Assembly (NCBI RefSeq): GCF_000301035.1
Contig: NZ_JH932292.1
Span: 186,001 to 250,000, forward strand
Direction of reading: 5' to 3'
Length of the DNA: 64,000 nucleotides
Source: Facklamia hominis CCUG 36813
GTDB lineage: Bacteria; Bacillota; Bacilli; Lactobacillales; Aerococcaceae
Shown: in pieces, positions 36,252 through 46,427 of the stretch
Position numbering within the stretch: position 1 is the first letter of the stretch
How the letters are laid out: each line of letters starts with the position of its first letter
Position numbers and translations under genes: made by a program
The notes under the pieces: model-generated
Databases searched by the model: none
What the model was told of the DNA's origin: nothing
The model's input: only the letters and a program-made list of their open reading frames with translations

Positions 36252-39200
36252 GTGCTTTTTAACAGTCGGAGTGCGTATTCCTTGTTACAATCAACCTTAG
36301 ATGTTGAAAGCTATGTTAAAGAGGCAAAACGGCTGGGTTATCAAGCGATTGGTTTGGCCGATGTGAATGTACTATATGGAGCATTACAATTTTATAAGGC
36401 TTGTCAAAAAGAACAAGTAAAAGCCTTGATTGGGATTACTTTAAAGATACCTGGCTTTATTGAGTCTGGTAAAAACTTCTCTCTCTTAGTTTATGCTCGA
36501 GATTATTCCGGCTATTTAAGTTTAATAGCTCTTTCAAAAGCAGTGAATCAATCACCAGTTAATCACACAGAGATCCGACGAATTATTGCGGCAGCTCTGA
36601 ATTCCTTGGTCTTAATTACGCCTGCAAAAGAAGGGGAGTTAGATTATTTAATTAGCCATGATCGTGAACAAGAAGCGTGTCAATGGGTCGATCTTTGGCA
36701 GGATAATCTTTCTAAAAACCGGCTATTTTTGGGTATCTCAATTTATCCCTACAATGAACTTGAAGTAAAAGCTTTGCAACATTTTGCTAAAAATCAAGGA
36801 ATAGGATTAATTGTCAGTCAATTAATAGAAACATTAGTTCCCGAAGATGCGGTTGCTTTGAAATTTTTACAAGCCATTGATGCGAATGAAACACTGGATG
36901 AGTCCGTATTTGCTTACCGTGGAGCACATTATCTTTATCATCGTGATGATTTGGTCCGTTTATACCAAGAAAAAGGATTGGAAGAGGCTGTTGATAATGC
37001 GGTTAACTTGGCCAAGAGTATCGATCTTCAATTAAAAATGCATCAAACATTACTGCCACGCTTTAGTCCTCCAGAGGGAGTGACAAGTTTTGACTATTTG
37101 AAGGATCAGGCACTTCAAGGTCTTCAACGGATTGATAAACTGGACAATCAAATTTATCTAGATCGAATGAATCATGAATTAGCGATTATTCAACAGATGG
37201 GATTTGTGGATTATTTTCTGATTGTCTGGGAAATTATTGGCTTTTGCCGTTATGCAAAGATTCGTACAGGTCCGGGCCGAGGTTCGGCAGCAGGTTCTCT
37301 TATTGCCTATCTTTTAGATATCACACAAGTGGATCCCATTGAATATGGATTATTATTTGAACGTTTTTTGAATCCTGAACGTTATAATATGCCAGATATT
37401 GATATCGATATTCCAGATGATAAACGATATCAGGTCTTTAACTTTATCGAAAAACACTATGGTCATAAGAATGTAGCAAAATTAATTACCTTCGGGACCT
37501 TCGGTGCTAAACAGGCGATTCGAGATTGTTTGAGGATCTTAGGTAAGTCTAAAAATGAACAATCCCTTTGGTCCAAAGCAATCCCATCTAAGCCTTCCAT
37601 TAAATTACAAGAGGCCTTTAAACTGTCAGATACTTTAAGGCGTATCGTTCATCAGTCAAAAGAAAATCAAGCTTTGTTTGACCTTGCTTTAGCCATTGAA
37701 GGTCTACCTCGTCATACATCGATTCATGCCTCTGGAATTGTGATTTGTGATCAAGATTTATCCCAACTGATTCCGGTGCTTGACCGTCAAGGCGAACTAC
37801 AGTTAACTCAATTTGCTATGGAAGAAGTAGAAGAGCTTGGTCTATTGAAGATGGATTTCCTTGGATTGCGAAACTTGCAATTGTTGGATGATATTTTGCT
37901 GACGATTCGACGAGAATATCAGAAGGAGATTGATATTCGTCGGATTGACTTATCAGATAAAGCGACCTTAGCACTTTTTCAAAGGGCGGATACAGCAGGG
38001 GTTTTTCAATTTGAGTCCTCTGGGATTCGCCAAGTACTACAGCGATTATATCCAGAATCATTGGAAGATATTATCGCTGTAAATGCCTTGTATCGTCCAG
38101 GACCCATGCAGCAAATCCAACATTTTATTGCAAGAAAACACGGTAAAGAGACGATTGATTATTTGCATCCACTATTAAAACCAATTTTAGAAAAAACCTA
38201 TGGTATTATTGTTTACCAGGAACAGGTGATGCAGATTTGCCGTCAGTTAGCTGGCTTTACACTAGGACAGGCCGATTTATTGAGGCGTGCAATGGGTAAA
38301 AAGCAAATTTCTATTATGGATCAAGAAAAGACTCGATTTATTGAAGGAGCTTTGGAACGTGGGATTCAACAGCAAACTGCGGAACAAATTTTCCAATATA
38401 TTTATCAGTTTGCTAATTATGGTTTTAATCGATCTCATGCTGTTGTTTATTCGACCCTGGCATTCCAGCTGGCTTATTTAAAGGCTCATTATCCTGCAGC
38501 TTTTTACGTATGTCTCCTGAACCAAGGAACACATTCTAGTCAAGGAGATTTGGCCTATTTACCGGTGGCAAAAAGAGTTTTAGGACGCTTATTACCATTG
38601 GATATCAATCTTTCCAAGGCAGACCTATCCATTGATCAAGGCAGTTTGCGATTGGGGTTAATGGCTATTAAAGGAATGCGGGCTGAAGTTTGTCGTTCAA
38701 TTATTCAAGAGAGAGAATTAGTTGGAAAATACCAAAATTATTTTGACTTCTTGAGTCGACTTGATGCAGCTTATTTGAATGAAAAAACAATCCAGCCTTT
38801 AATTGATGCGGGAGCTTTGGATTGTTTAGGTTATAATCGAGCCTCCTTAACCCATAATCTTCCGGCCTTTATTCAATATTTTAAGTTTAGTAATAATCAA
38901 ATCTCTTTATTCAAAGAGATGGAACCTAAAGTTGAATTGGTTGAAGACTGGACTGAAAAAGAACGATTAGCACGACAACGTGCTGTATTAGGTAATCAAT
39001 GGATGGACCATCCCATGTCATCCATGATGACAAGTATTGAATCGAGCTCACAATATACCCTGTTGGAGCAAATAAGTGCTAAAAGAGTAAGAAGCACTGT
39101 TACTTTCATTGCTTTTGTAGAAGAAATTAGAAAGAAAACGACCAAACGGCAAGAAGAAATGGCTTTTTTGACCGTGAGTGACCCACAAGCGGAAGCAAAG

Positions 39201-39593
39201 TTAGTGGTCTTTCCTAATGTCTTTCAAAGGATTCAAACTTTCCTACAAGAGGGGAAAATTCTATGTTTTAATGGTAGGATAGATCAAGATCTGAATGGTC
39301 AGAAGCAGATAATTGTTCAATCGATTGAGCGCTTGACAGATCAGATTGCCCCAAAAGCTCCTACTAATAAATACCAGACAGTTTTTATTCGTTTGGAAAA
39401 AGAGGTAATGGCACTTAAATTGGATTGGTTGAAGCAACTCTGTTTACAAAATCCAGGTCCTTTAAAAGTAATTATTGTTGATTCACAGAAAAAATCTTGG
39501 CAGTTAGATGAACATTACAATTTATCAGCAGCCAGCCGAATTCAGCGCGCTTTAGAGCAAGCCTTTGGTAAGGAAAATATTGCCTACCGGTAA
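36252..39593 (+). CDS. dnaE: DNA polymerase III alpha subunit DnaE, PHP domain inactive
   Basis: Replicative polymerase that, in Firmicutes, extends primers before PolC takes over. The 1113-aa protein keeps the polymerase core (GPGRGSAAGSLIAYLLDITQ, the catalytic PDIDIDIPDD, YQEQVMQICRQLAGFTLGQADLLRRAMGKK), helix-hairpin-helix and OB-fold domains. At the start, where active PHP domains have H-x-H-S-x-Y-S, this protein reads FNSRSAYSLL, so metal binding and proofreading activity in PHP are lost, as in other Lactobacillales. Translation begins at GTG 36252 behind AGGAGGG; an ATG at 36250 is out of frame. It closes the repair operon. Confidence 0.96.
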   Translation: MLFNSRSAYSLLQSTLDVESYVKEAKRLGYQAIGLADVNVLYGALQFYKACQKEQVKALIGITLKIPGFIESGKNFSLLVYARDYSGYLSLIALSKAVNQSPVNHTEIRRIIAAALNSLVLITPAKEGELDYLISHDREQEACQWVDLWQDNLSKNRLFLGISIYPYNELEVKALQHFAKNQGIGLIVSQLIETLVPEDAVALKFLQAIDANETLDESVFAYRGAHYLYHRDDLVRLYQEKGLEEAVDNAVNLAKSIDLQLKMHQTLLPRFSPPEGVTSFDYLKDQALQGLQRIDKLDNQIYLDRMNHELAIIQQMGFVDYFLIVWEIIGFCRYAKIRTGPGRGSAAGSLIAYLLDITQVDPIEYGLLFERFLNPERYNMPDIDIDIPDDKRYQVFNFIEKHYGHKNVAKLITFGTFGAKQAIRDCLRILGKSKNEQSLWSKAIPSKPSIKLQEAFKLSDTLRRIVHQSKENQALFDLALAIEGLPRHTSIHASGIVICDQDLSQLIPVLDRQGELQLTQFAMEEVEELGLLKMDFLGLRNLQLLDDILLTIRREYQKEIDIRRIDLSDKATLALFQRADTAGVFQFESSGIRQVLQRLYPESLEDIIAVNALYRPGPMQQIQHFIARKHGKETIDYLHPLLKPILEKTYGIIVYQEQVMQICRQLAGFTLGQADLLRRAMGKKQISIMDQEKTRFIEGALERGIQQQTAEQIFQYIYQFANYGFNRSHAVVYSTLAFQLAYLKAHYPAAFYVCLLNQGTHSSQGDLAYLPVAKRVLGRLLPLDINLSKADLSIDQGSLRLGLMAIKGMRAEVCRSIIQERELVGKYQNYFDFLSRLDAAYLNEKTIQPLIDAGALDCLGYNRASLTHNLPAFIQYFKFSNNQISLFKEMEPKVELVEDWTEKERLARQRAVLGNQWMDHPMSSMMTSIESSSQYTLLEQISAKRVRSTVTFIAFVEEIRKKTTKRQEEMAFLTVSDPQAEAKLVVFPNVFQRIQTFLQEGKILCFNGRIDQDLNGQKQIIVQSIERLTDQIAPKAPTNKYQTVFIRLEKEVMALKLDWLKQLCLQNPGPLKVIIVDSQKKSWQLDEHYNLSAASRIQRALEQAFGKENIAYR

Positions 39594-39633
39594 TATTCGA
39601 ATTTAGAATTAAGCAGTTTTTATGTACAATCCA

Positions 39634-39642
39634 TGATAAAAT
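39634..39642 (+). promoter_or_regulatory. Extended -10 promoter for pfkA-pyk
   Basis: TG (39634-39635) before TAAAAT (39637-39642), 38 bases ahead of pfkA. No catabolite-response (cre) element was recognised. Confidence 0.5.
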
Positions 39643-39680
39643 CAAAGACATTAGATGGAACATAGCAAGAGGTGAAAAAT

Positions 39681-40652
39681 ATGAGGCGGTTAGCAGTTTT
39701 AACAAGTGGGGGGGACGCCCCTGGTATGAATGCTGCCATTCGAGCAGTCGTCGAAGAAGGGCTCCATCATAATATTGAAGTTATAGGCGTTCAACAAGGA
39801 TATAAAGGATTAGTAGAGGGAAATTTTAGGCCATTAGGAATTAATAGTGTCTCGCAAGCGATTCGACGTGGAGGAACCATTTTATATTCAGCTCGTTTCC
39901 CTGAGTTTAGTCAATTATCTGTCCAAGAAAAAGCCGTACAGGTGATGGAAGAAAATGGTATTGAAGGTTTGATTGCTATAGGAGGAGACGGAACTTTTAG
40001 AGGAGCCTTAGCATTGACAAAGTTAGGCTTTCCTGCAGTAGGTATTCCAGCAACGATAGACAATGACATACCTGGTACAGAGTATACGATAGGTTTTGAT
40101 TCGGCCTTTTCAGCAGCTACTACAGCCATTGATATGATTTCTGATACAGCAGCTTCGCATAATCGGACCTTTGTAGTTGAGGTAATGGGTCATAATGCGG
40201 GGGATATTGCGATATGGGCAGGGGTTGCTGTAGGAGCAGATGCCATTATTATTCCAGAAGAAGAATATTTTATGGGAGATATTGCTCGGCGGGTTCGAAC
40301 TTCCCGAAAACACGGTAAAGATCACGGCTTAATTATTTTGGCTGAAGGAGTTATGGGAGTCGAAGATTTTGTGGCAGCCTATTCTGAAGAAGCTCCAGAA
40401 CAGGATGTAAGAGGCGTTAATTTATCACATATTCAAAGAGGGGGTAGTCCTACAGGACGAGACCGAGTTTTTGCGACCTTGATGGGAGCAAAATCAGTAG
40501 ACCTTATTTTACATGGCCAATCCGGCATTTATGTAGGGATTATTGGTGAAGAATTGGCGGTTTTTGATATGATTGATACTTTGGCCAGCAGCAAGCACAA
40601 GGTTCGAGATGATTTGTTTGAATTGAACCAGGCCTTAACAGATCGGTACTAA
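39681..40652 (+). CDS. pfkA: ATP-dependent 6-phosphofructokinase
   Basis: Commits fructose 6-phosphate to glycolysis. The 323-aa protein begins with the ATP-site TSGGDAPGMNAAIRAV, then AIGGDGTFRGA, the catalytic region PATIDNDIPGTEYTIGFDSA, VEVMGHNAGDIA and the sugar-binding HIQRGGSPTGRDR. This is the short bacterial form, regulated by PEP/ADP in relatives. ATG 39681 follows AGAGGTG; a GTG at 39672 overlaps that site. Pyk begins 21 bases after the stop, so the two irreversible glycolytic kinases form an operon. Confidence 0.97.
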   Translation: MRRLAVLTSGGDAPGMNAAIRAVVEEGLHHNIEVIGVQQGYKGLVEGNFRPLGINSVSQAIRRGGTILYSARFPEFSQLSVQEKAVQVMEENGIEGLIAIGGDGTFRGALALTKLGFPAVGIPATIDNDIPGTEYTIGFDSAFSAATTAIDMISDTAASHNRTFVVEVMGHNAGDIAIWAGVAVGADAIIIPEEEYFMGDIARRVRTSRKHGKDHGLIILAEGVMGVEDFVAAYSEEAPEQDVRGVNLSHIQRGGSPTGRDRVFATLMGAKSVDLILHGQSGIYVGIIGEELAVFDMIDTLASSKHKVRDDLFELNQALTDRY

Positions 40653-40673
40653 GCGAAAGGGGCTTACTAGGCG

Positions 40674-42431
40674 ATGAAGAAAACTAAGATTATTTGTACA
40701 ATTGGACCAGCCAGTGAAGATAAAGAGATGATGATATCTTTGATGCAAGCTGGCATGAATGTAGGACGATTTAATTTTTCTCATGGAGACCATGAAGAGC
40801 ACTTGTTTCGCTTTAATAATTTCAAGGCAGCTCGTCAAGAATCTGGAATTGTTGCAGCAATGTTGTTGGATACTAAAGGCCCAGAAATTCGCACACATCA
40901 AATGACAAATGATGCGATCTTTCTAGAAAAAGGACAGACTGTTCGAATAGCGATGCAAGAAGTTTTGGGGAGTGTAGAAAAGTTTTCCGTTTCCTATCCT
41001 GGATTAATTGAGGATGTGAAAGTTGGCGATCATATTCTTTTAGATGACGGCTTAATTGATTTATCGGTTCAATCGATTGATCATGAAAATCAAGAGATTA
41101 TTGCTACAATTCTTAACTCGGGAATTTTGAAGAATAAAAAAGGAGTCAATGTTCCCAATGTTGCGCTTAATCTTCCAGCGATGACGGAAAAAGATCAATC
41201 CGATATTCGATTCGGTTGTCAACAAGGGATTGACTTTATTGCAGCCTCTTTTGTCAGAAGACCGGCAGATGTTCTTGAGATTAAGGCTTATCTTGAAGAA
41301 ATAGGCTACCCGGATGTTCAAGTCATTGCAAAAATTGAAAATCAAGAAGGTGTCAATAATATCGAAGAAATTATTGATGTTGCAGATGGAATTATGGTAG
41401 CACGGGGAGATTTAGGGGTTGAAGTGCCGGCCGAGAATGTTCCACTTATCCAAAAGAGTATTATTAGAAAATGTAATCGTGCGGGAAAGCCTGTTGTTAC
41501 AGCAACACAAATGCTTGATTCCATGCAGAGAAATCCTCGTCCCACAAGGGCTGAAGCAGGTGATGTTGCCAATGCCATCTTAGATGGAACAGATGCGGTG
41601 ATGCTTTCCGGTGAAACAGCAGCTGGAGATTATCCCTTAGAAGCAGTTCGGACCATGGCATCGATCGCGATTCAAACTGAAAATCATTGGCACGGACGGG
41701 ATGCCTTTACGCTTAAGTCTTTTGATAAGTCAGATTTAACCGAAGCGATCGGGCAGGCGGTGGGCCATACGGCTAAAAACTTAGCAATTCATACAATTGT
41801 TGCTGCAACCTCATCGGGGCATACTGCACGTATGATTGCAAAATATCGGCCAAGTGCCAATGTCTTAGCCGCAACCTTTGATGAAAAAACTCAACGACGT
41901 TTGATCTTGGTGTGGGGCGTTCAACCTTTTGTAATTGCAAAGCCTGAATCGACCGATGAGATGTTAGATAATGCAGCGGCCTTAGCGGTTAAGGAAGAGT
42001 TTGCTCAAGAAGGTGAATTGATTCTAATTACAGCGGGAGTTCCGGTGGGTGAAGCGGGCACCACAAATATTATGAAAATTCAATTGATAGGTACTCGTTT
42101 GGTAGAAGGTCAGGGTGTAGGCAATGGTCAATTTATTGGTAAGGCTCTAATCACTCAGGACCCAATCCAAGCTAATTTAGAGGCAAATCCAGGCAGTGTA
42201 TTAATTACTAGCCAGACCGACAAGCGTTTTAATGCGGCCATCCAGCAAGTTGGTGCCATTGTTTGTGAAGAAGGAGGGATTACCTCTCATGCAGCTCTTA
42301 TTGGTTTAGAAAGAGGAATACCAGTGATTGTAGCAGCAAAGGGAGCTATTGACTCAATTCAACCGCACGAGTTGATTACTGTTGATGCACGTCGAGGATA
42401 TGTTTACCGAGGTGCAAGCTCATCATTTTAA
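40674..42431 (+). CDS. pyk: Pyruvate kinase with C-terminal PEP-utilizer domain
   Basis: Transfers phosphate from phosphoenolpyruvate to ADP. The 585-aa protein has the barrel (TKIICTIGPASEDKEMM, FNFSHGDHEEH, LLDTKGPEIRT), the active-site helix IMVARGDLGVEVP, the signature KPVVTATQMLDSM, and a C-terminal extra domain of about 110 residues with GGITSHAALIGLERGIPVIV, like the phosphohistidine domain of PEP-utilizing enzymes. This extension is normal for Bacillus-type Pyk; its histidine sits in the TSHA motif. ATG 40674 has AAAGGGG about 11 bases upstream. A terminator follows. Confidence 0.97.
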   Translation: MKKTKIICTIGPASEDKEMMISLMQAGMNVGRFNFSHGDHEEHLFRFNNFKAARQESGIVAAMLLDTKGPEIRTHQMTNDAIFLEKGQTVRIAMQEVLGSVEKFSVSYPGLIEDVKVGDHILLDDGLIDLSVQSIDHENQEIIATILNSGILKNKKGVNVPNVALNLPAMTEKDQSDIRFGCQQGIDFIAASFVRRPADVLEIKAYLEEIGYPDVQVIAKIENQEGVNNIEEIIDVADGIMVARGDLGVEVPAENVPLIQKSIIRKCNRAGKPVVTATQMLDSMQRNPRPTRAEAGDVANAILDGTDAVMLSGETAAGDYPLEAVRTMASIAIQTENHWHGRDAFTLKSFDKSDLTEAIGQAVGHTAKNLAIHTIVAATSSGHTARMIAKYRPSANVLAATFDEKTQRRLILVWGVQPFVIAKPESTDEMLDNAAALAVKEEFAQEGELILITAGVPVGEAGTTNIMKIQLIGTRLVEGQGVGNGQFIGKALITQDPIQANLEANPGSVLITSQTDKRFNAAIQQVGAIVCEEGGITSHAALIGLERGIPVIVAAKGAIDSIQPHELITVDARRGYVYRGASSSF

Positions 42432-42447
42432 AAATATGATTTTTTAG

Positions 42448-42475
42448 AAGAAGGCTATTATCGCCTTCTTTTTTT
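42448..42475 (+). terminator. Rho-independent terminator after pyk
   Basis: Stem AAGAAGGC/GCCTTCTT with a 7-base loop and a T run. Confidence 0.85.
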
Positions 42476-42514
42476 GATGAGAGGCACATTTTTTGAGCGT
42501 ATTGATCTCGCTTG

Positions 42515-42523
42515 TGCTAAAAT
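42515..42523 (+). promoter_or_regulatory. Extended -10 promoter before cvfB
   Basis: TG (42515-42516) before TAAAAT (42518-42523). The local string TTGTGCTAAA is also found at the asp23-like promoter near 4875. Confidence 0.55.
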
Positions 42524-42554
42524 AGAGCCAGAATGAAAGAAATTAGGTGATGCC

Positions 42555-43445
42555 ATGTTAGAATATGGACAAATCATAGAAGGAAAAATATATGATCAAA
42601 ATAAGGATTATTATTTTGTACAAGCAGAAGGCCAAAGCTTTGCTTTAGAAAAATCACAAGTTGAAGGTGAAACTCTTGAAAAAGGTAGTCTGGTCGAGGG
42701 GATGATTTATGAAGATATGGATCGCCGCTTGATGATTCAGGTTGATCTACCGGATATTCGCCCAGGTATTTTTGGATGGGCTAAAGTTAAACAAATTCGT
42801 CGGGAATTAGGAGTCTTTGTGGATGTTGGTCTAGTCAATAAAGATGTTGTGATTTCATTGGATGATTTGCCGGATAATCGAAGACAATGGCCCAAAGTTG
42901 ATGAGCAGGTCTATGTGACTTTCGAATGCGATAAAAAGCAGCGACTCTGGGGGAAATTGGCGACGATTGAGCAAATGCAGCCACTGTTTAACAAGGCACC
43001 CAGACGTTTAATGAATCAAGATGTTGAAGTACGAATTGTTCAATTAAAATTAGCTGGAGCTCAATGTATCACTAAAGAAGGTTACCGAGCTTTTGTTCAT
43101 GAGTCCGAATGGATTTTAGAACCACATTTAGGTGAGTGTGCCAAAGGTCGTGTCACTCATGTTCACCGAGATGGTAGTTTGAATGTTTCTTTAAAACCAA
43201 GGGCCTATGAAGCGATTGATGATGATGCTAAGCTTTTATTAAGATTGCTAGAAAAAGACCCTGAAGGTTTTCTTCCCCTACATGACAAGTCGGATCCAGA
43301 GGTGATTAAAGCGTATCTGGCTATTTCAAAAGGACAATTTAAGAGAGCAGTAGGGGCATTATTAAAGGCTCAAAAAATTCGTCAAGTTAAAGGACAAGGT
43401 ATCTATTTATTAACCGATTCGATTGGGGACGAAGCGGGTGAATAA
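42555..43445 (+). CDS. cvfB: S1-domain RNA-binding protein CvfB
   Basis: RNA-binding protein of the CvfB/YitL family, known in staphylococci to influence virulence gene expression. The 296-aa protein has tandem S1-like domains in the first 220 residues (GIFGWAKVKQIRRELGVFVDVGL is the clearest, and GRVTHVHRDGSLNVSLKP) and the family's C-terminal winged helix with LHDKSDPEVIKAYLAISKGQFKRAVG. ATG 42555 follows TTAGGTGA. Its end overlaps xerD by 8 bases. The target RNAs are not known here. Confidence 0.9.
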   Translation: MLEYGQIIEGKIYDQNKDYYFVQAEGQSFALEKSQVEGETLEKGSLVEGMIYEDMDRRLMIQVDLPDIRPGIFGWAKVKQIRRELGVFVDVGLVNKDVVISLDDLPDNRRQWPKVDEQVYVTFECDKKQRLWGKLATIEQMQPLFNKAPRRLMNQDVEVRIVQLKLAGAQCITKEGYRAFVHESEWILEPHLGECAKGRVTHVHRDGSLNVSLKPRAYEAIDDDAKLLLRLLEKDPEGFLPLHDKSDPEVIKAYLAISKGQFKRAVGALLKAQKIRQVKGQGIYLLTDSIGDEAGE

Positions 43446-44346
43446 GTTTTATAAAGATTATCTAGACGATTTTACTCATTATTTAAAGATCGACCAGGAT
43501 AAGTCGGATAATACAATTCAGGCCTATTTGAGAGATTTGACAATTTTTTTTGATTATTGTGATAAATCGAGTATCGATCAGTGGGAGCAAGTGGATTATG
43601 CTTTTGTTCAGTCTTATTTGAATGATTTGCATCAAAAGAATTATGCAACTTCAAGCACATCACGCATGTTGTCTTCTTTAAGACAGTTTTTTCATTATTT
43701 ATTGAAAGAACAAATCATCACATTGAATCCTATGCAAAAAGTGCTTGGTCCAAAAAAGGAGAAACACTTACCAGCTAGTTTAAGTCTAGATCAGGTAGAA
43801 AAAATTTTACAAGCACCAGATACTTCGGAATATATTGGCCTTAGAGATCGAGCTATTTTAGAGCTAATGTATGCGACAGGCTTACGGGTTTCTGAGTTGA
43901 CTCACTTGTCTTTAAGAGATCTACATCTGGAGTTAGGCTTTATTCAAACCATTGGTAAGGGGAATAAGGAGCGGCTACTGCCGATTGGCGAAGAGGCCGC
44001 TTATTGGTTGAATCAATATTTACAAGATGTGCGTCCGCTTTTTTTGGCTAAAAAAACTAGTCGTCATACTCAACATGTATTTTTGAATCAAAGAGGGAAC
44101 CCTTTTACTCGTCAAGGTATTTGGAAAAATCTGAATAAATATGTTCAAATAGCAGGGATTACGATGGATGTTTCTCCTCACATGTTGCGTCACTCTTTTG
44201 CGACCCATCTTTTAGAAAATGGGGCAGACTTGAGAATGGTTCAGGAATTGTTGGGACATTCTAATATTTCAACCACCCAAATTTATACACATATCAGTAA
44301 GCATCGCTTGCAGGAGGTCTATCGCGACCATTTTCCGCGAGCCTAG
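43438..44346 (+). CDS. xerD: Site-specific tyrosine recombinase XerD-like
   Basis: Resolves chromosome dimers at dif sites with a partner recombinase. The 302-aa protein has an N-terminal SAM-like core-binding domain ([25 protein letters not shown]) and the catalytic domain with Arg in [12 protein letters not shown], Lys in [40 protein letters not shown] with the Tyr nucleophile. Translation probably starts at GTG 43438, inside cvfB, behind GGGGACG; TTG 43423 is an alternative. XerD rather than XerC is inferred from its order before deoB-punA and scpAB. No dif site was recognised. Confidence 0.9.
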   Translation: MNKFYKDYLDDFTHYLKIDQDKSDNTIQAYLRDLTIFFDYCDKSSIDQWEQVDYAFVQSYLNDLHQKNYATSSTSRMLSSLRQFFHYLLKEQIITLNPMQKVLGPKKEKHLPASLSLDQVEKILQAPDTSEYIGLRDRAILELMYATGLRVSELTHLSLRDLHLELGFIQTIGKGNKERLLPIGEEAAYWLNQYLQDVRPLFLAKKTSRHTQHVFLNQRGNPFTRQGIWKNLNKYVQIAGITMDVSPHMLRHSFATHLLENGADLRMVQELLGHSNISTTQIYTHISKHRLQEVYRDHFPRA

Positions 44347-44365
44347 AAAGATAAGGAGAATACTA

Positions 44366-45535
44366 ATGTCATTTAAACGAATCCATCTAATTGTTTTAGA
44401 TTCTGTAGGTATCGGTCAAGCGCCAGATGCAGAAGCTTTTGGAGATGTGAATGTCCATACATTGGGACATATTGCTGAATCCATGGATTTAAGCCTGCCA
44501 GGGATGGCAGAATTTGGTTTAGGTAATATTGAGCCCTTAAAGGGAATAAGTCCTGTAAAAAAATCAAAAGCTTACTGGACTAAGCTACAGGAACAATCAG
44601 CGGGTAAGGATACAATGACCGGCCACTGGGAAATTATGGGTTTACGGATTGATACACCTTTTCGAGTTTTTCCAAATGGCTTCCCTCAGGAATTAATCAA
44701 CAAAATTGAGGATTTTTCAGGGCGTAAGGTGATTTGTAATCGACCTGCTTCAGGCACAAAAATCATTGAAGAATTAGGTCCAGAGCAAGAAGAAACCGGA
44801 GCTTTAATCGTTTATACTTCAGCAGACCCAGTTTTACAAATTGCGGCGCATGAAGAGGTGATTCCTTTAGAAGAATTATACAAGATATGCGCCTATGTAC
44901 GTGAAATTACGAGTCAAGAGCCCTATATGATTGGTCGTATTATTGCAAGACCTTTTGTAGGTAGTGCGGGTAACTACCAAAGGACAGCTAACCGACATGA
45001 TTATGCTTTAGATCCTTTTGGTAAGACAACGCTTGATGCTTTAAAAGAAGCTGGTTATCAAGTGATTGCGGTTGGTAAGATTAATGATATATTTAATGGT
45101 CAGGGAATTACTCAAGCGATTCGAACTAAAGACAATATGGATGGAGTTGATCGACTACTTCAAGTGATGGAACAGGACTTTACCGGTCTTTCCTTTACTA
45201 ATCTGGTTGATTTCGATGCTAAATATGGTCACCGTAGGGATCCAATTGGTTATGGCAAAGCCTTAGAAGCTTTTGATCGTCGCCTGGGTGAAATTACGTC
45301 GGCTATGCGTTCGGATGACTTATTAATGATTACAGCGGATCATGGGAATGATCCAACCTATTCTGGAACAGACCATACGAGAGAGTATGTACCTTTGTTA
45401 GTCTACAGTCCATCTTTAAAAGAAGCTGGAGAATTACAGGCGTCTTATTATTCAGACATTGCTGCTAGTATTGCCGATAATTTTGAAGTGGCACTGCCAG
45501 ACAATGGGCAATCATTTATGAATCAAATAGTATAG
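44366..45535 (+). CDS. deoB: Phosphopentomutase
   Basis: Interconverts ribose or deoxyribose 1-phosphate and 5-phosphate in nucleoside breakdown. The 389-aa protein is of the alkaline phosphatase superfamily, with metal-binding [13 protein letters not shown], the phosphorylated Thr in [27 protein letters not shown] and [25 protein letters not shown] 44366 follows AAGGAGAA. It lies 19 bases after xerD and 8 before punA, whose product supplies its pentose 1-phosphate substrate, so the two steps are encoded side by side. Confidence 0.97.
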   Translation: MSFKRIHLIVLDSVGIGQAPDAEAFGDVNVHTLGHIAESMDLSLPGMAEFGLGNIEPLKGISPVKKSKAYWTKLQEQSAGKDTMTGHWEIMGLRIDTPFRVFPNGFPQELINKIEDFSGRKVICNRPASGTKIIEELGPEQEETGALIVYTSADPVLQIAAHEEVIPLEELYKICAYVREITSQEPYMIGRIIARPFVGSAGNYQRTANRHDYALDPFGKTTLDALKEAGYQVIAVGKINDIFNGQGITQAIRTKDNMDGVDRLLQVMEQDFTGLSFTNLVDFDAKYGHRRDPIGYGKALEAFDRRLGEITSAMRSDDLLMITADHGNDPTYSGTDHTREYVPLLVYSPSLKEAGELQASYYSDIAASIADNFEVALPDNGQSFMNQIV

Positions 45536-45543
45536 GAGATATT

Positions 45544-46335
45544 ATGAATCAAGATACAATTACATTTTTAAAAGAAGCCGGTATTGTAAATCCTAAAATA
45601 GCCTTGGTCCTAGGATCAGGACTGGGTGATCTTGCTGAAGAAATCCAATCACCAATTAAGATTAAATATGAATCAATTCCTGGATTTCCAAGCTCAACTG
45701 TTCCAGGCCATGAGGGGCAGTTAGTATATGGTCGACTTTCAGGCCAAAAAGTTTTAGCTATGCAGGGACGTTTTCACTATTATGAGGGTTATGATTTAGC
45801 AACTGTTACTTATCCTATCAGAGTGTTTAAAGAGCTGGGTGTGGACACCATTCTTTTAACGAATGCTGCTGGAGGAATTAACGGTTCATTTAAGCCCGGT
45901 GACTTGATGGTCATTTCTGATCATTTGAATTTCACTGGTGAAAATCCTTTGATTGGTCAAAATAATAATCAGGGGCCTCGTTTTGTCGATATGAGTCAAA
46001 CCTATTCGATCAAGGCTCAATCAAAACTAATGAAAGTGGCGGATCAGATAGGACTCCACTTGCAAAAAGGGGTCTATGCCTGGTTAACGGGCCCCACTTA
46101 TGAGACTCCCGCAGAAATCAGGGCACTGAGACTTTTAGGAGCAGATGCAGTTGGAATGTCTACAGTTCCTGAAGCTATTGTGGCTAAACACTGTGGTATG
46201 GAAGTTGTAGGTATCTCTTGTATTACTAATTATGCGGCTGGGATGCAGGAGAGCTTGGATCATCAAGAAGTCATGGCAATCTCGCAAGTCGTTAAACCGC
46301 AATTTAAAGCTTTAATTCGAGCATTTTTAGCTTAA
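45544..46335 (+). CDS. punA: Purine-nucleoside phosphorylase
   Basis: Cleaves purine nucleosides with phosphate to base and pentose 1-phosphate. The 263-aa protein is the trimeric class: LVLGSGLGDLAEE, the phosphate loop PGFPSSTVPGHEGQLVYG, MQGRFHYYEGYDL, TNAAGGINGSFKPGDLMVI, and VGMSTVPEAIVAKHCGM with CITNYAAGM. ATG 45544 follows AGGAGA. Together with deoB it routes purine nucleosides into central carbon metabolism and salvage. No nucleoside transporter or regulator (deoR) is adjacent. Confidence 0.96.
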   Translation: MNQDTITFLKEAGIVNPKIALVLGSGLGDLAEEIQSPIKIKYESIPGFPSSTVPGHEGQLVYGRLSGQKVLAMQGRFHYYEGYDLATVTYPIRVFKELGVDTILLTNAAGGINGSFKPGDLMVISDHLNFTGENPLIGQNNNQGPRFVDMSQTYSIKAQSKLMKVADQIGLHLQKGVYAWLTGPTYETPAEIRALRLLGADAVGMSTVPEAIVAKHCGMEVVGISCITNYAAGMQESLDHQEVMAISQVVKPQFKALIRAFLA

Positions 46336-46359
46336 AATAGCGATTCTGAAGAGTTTTTC

Positions 46360-46388
46360 TTGATATTTTTTTAAGACCATGATACGAT
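46360..46388 (+). promoter_or_regulatory. Sigma-A promoter for the ribT-like/scpAB/rluB operon
   Basis: TTGATA (46360-46365), 17-base spacer, TACGAT (46383-46388) with TG one base upstream. Confidence 0.6.
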
Positions 46389-46427
46389 CACAAAAGAAAT
46401 TAAAGGTTCAAAACGGAGGTAGCTTAA

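Noticed and set aside
42100-42431. Pyruvate kinase C-terminal domain as a novel fusion
   Set aside because: The PEP-utilizer-like extension is normal in Bacillus-type pyruvate kinases.
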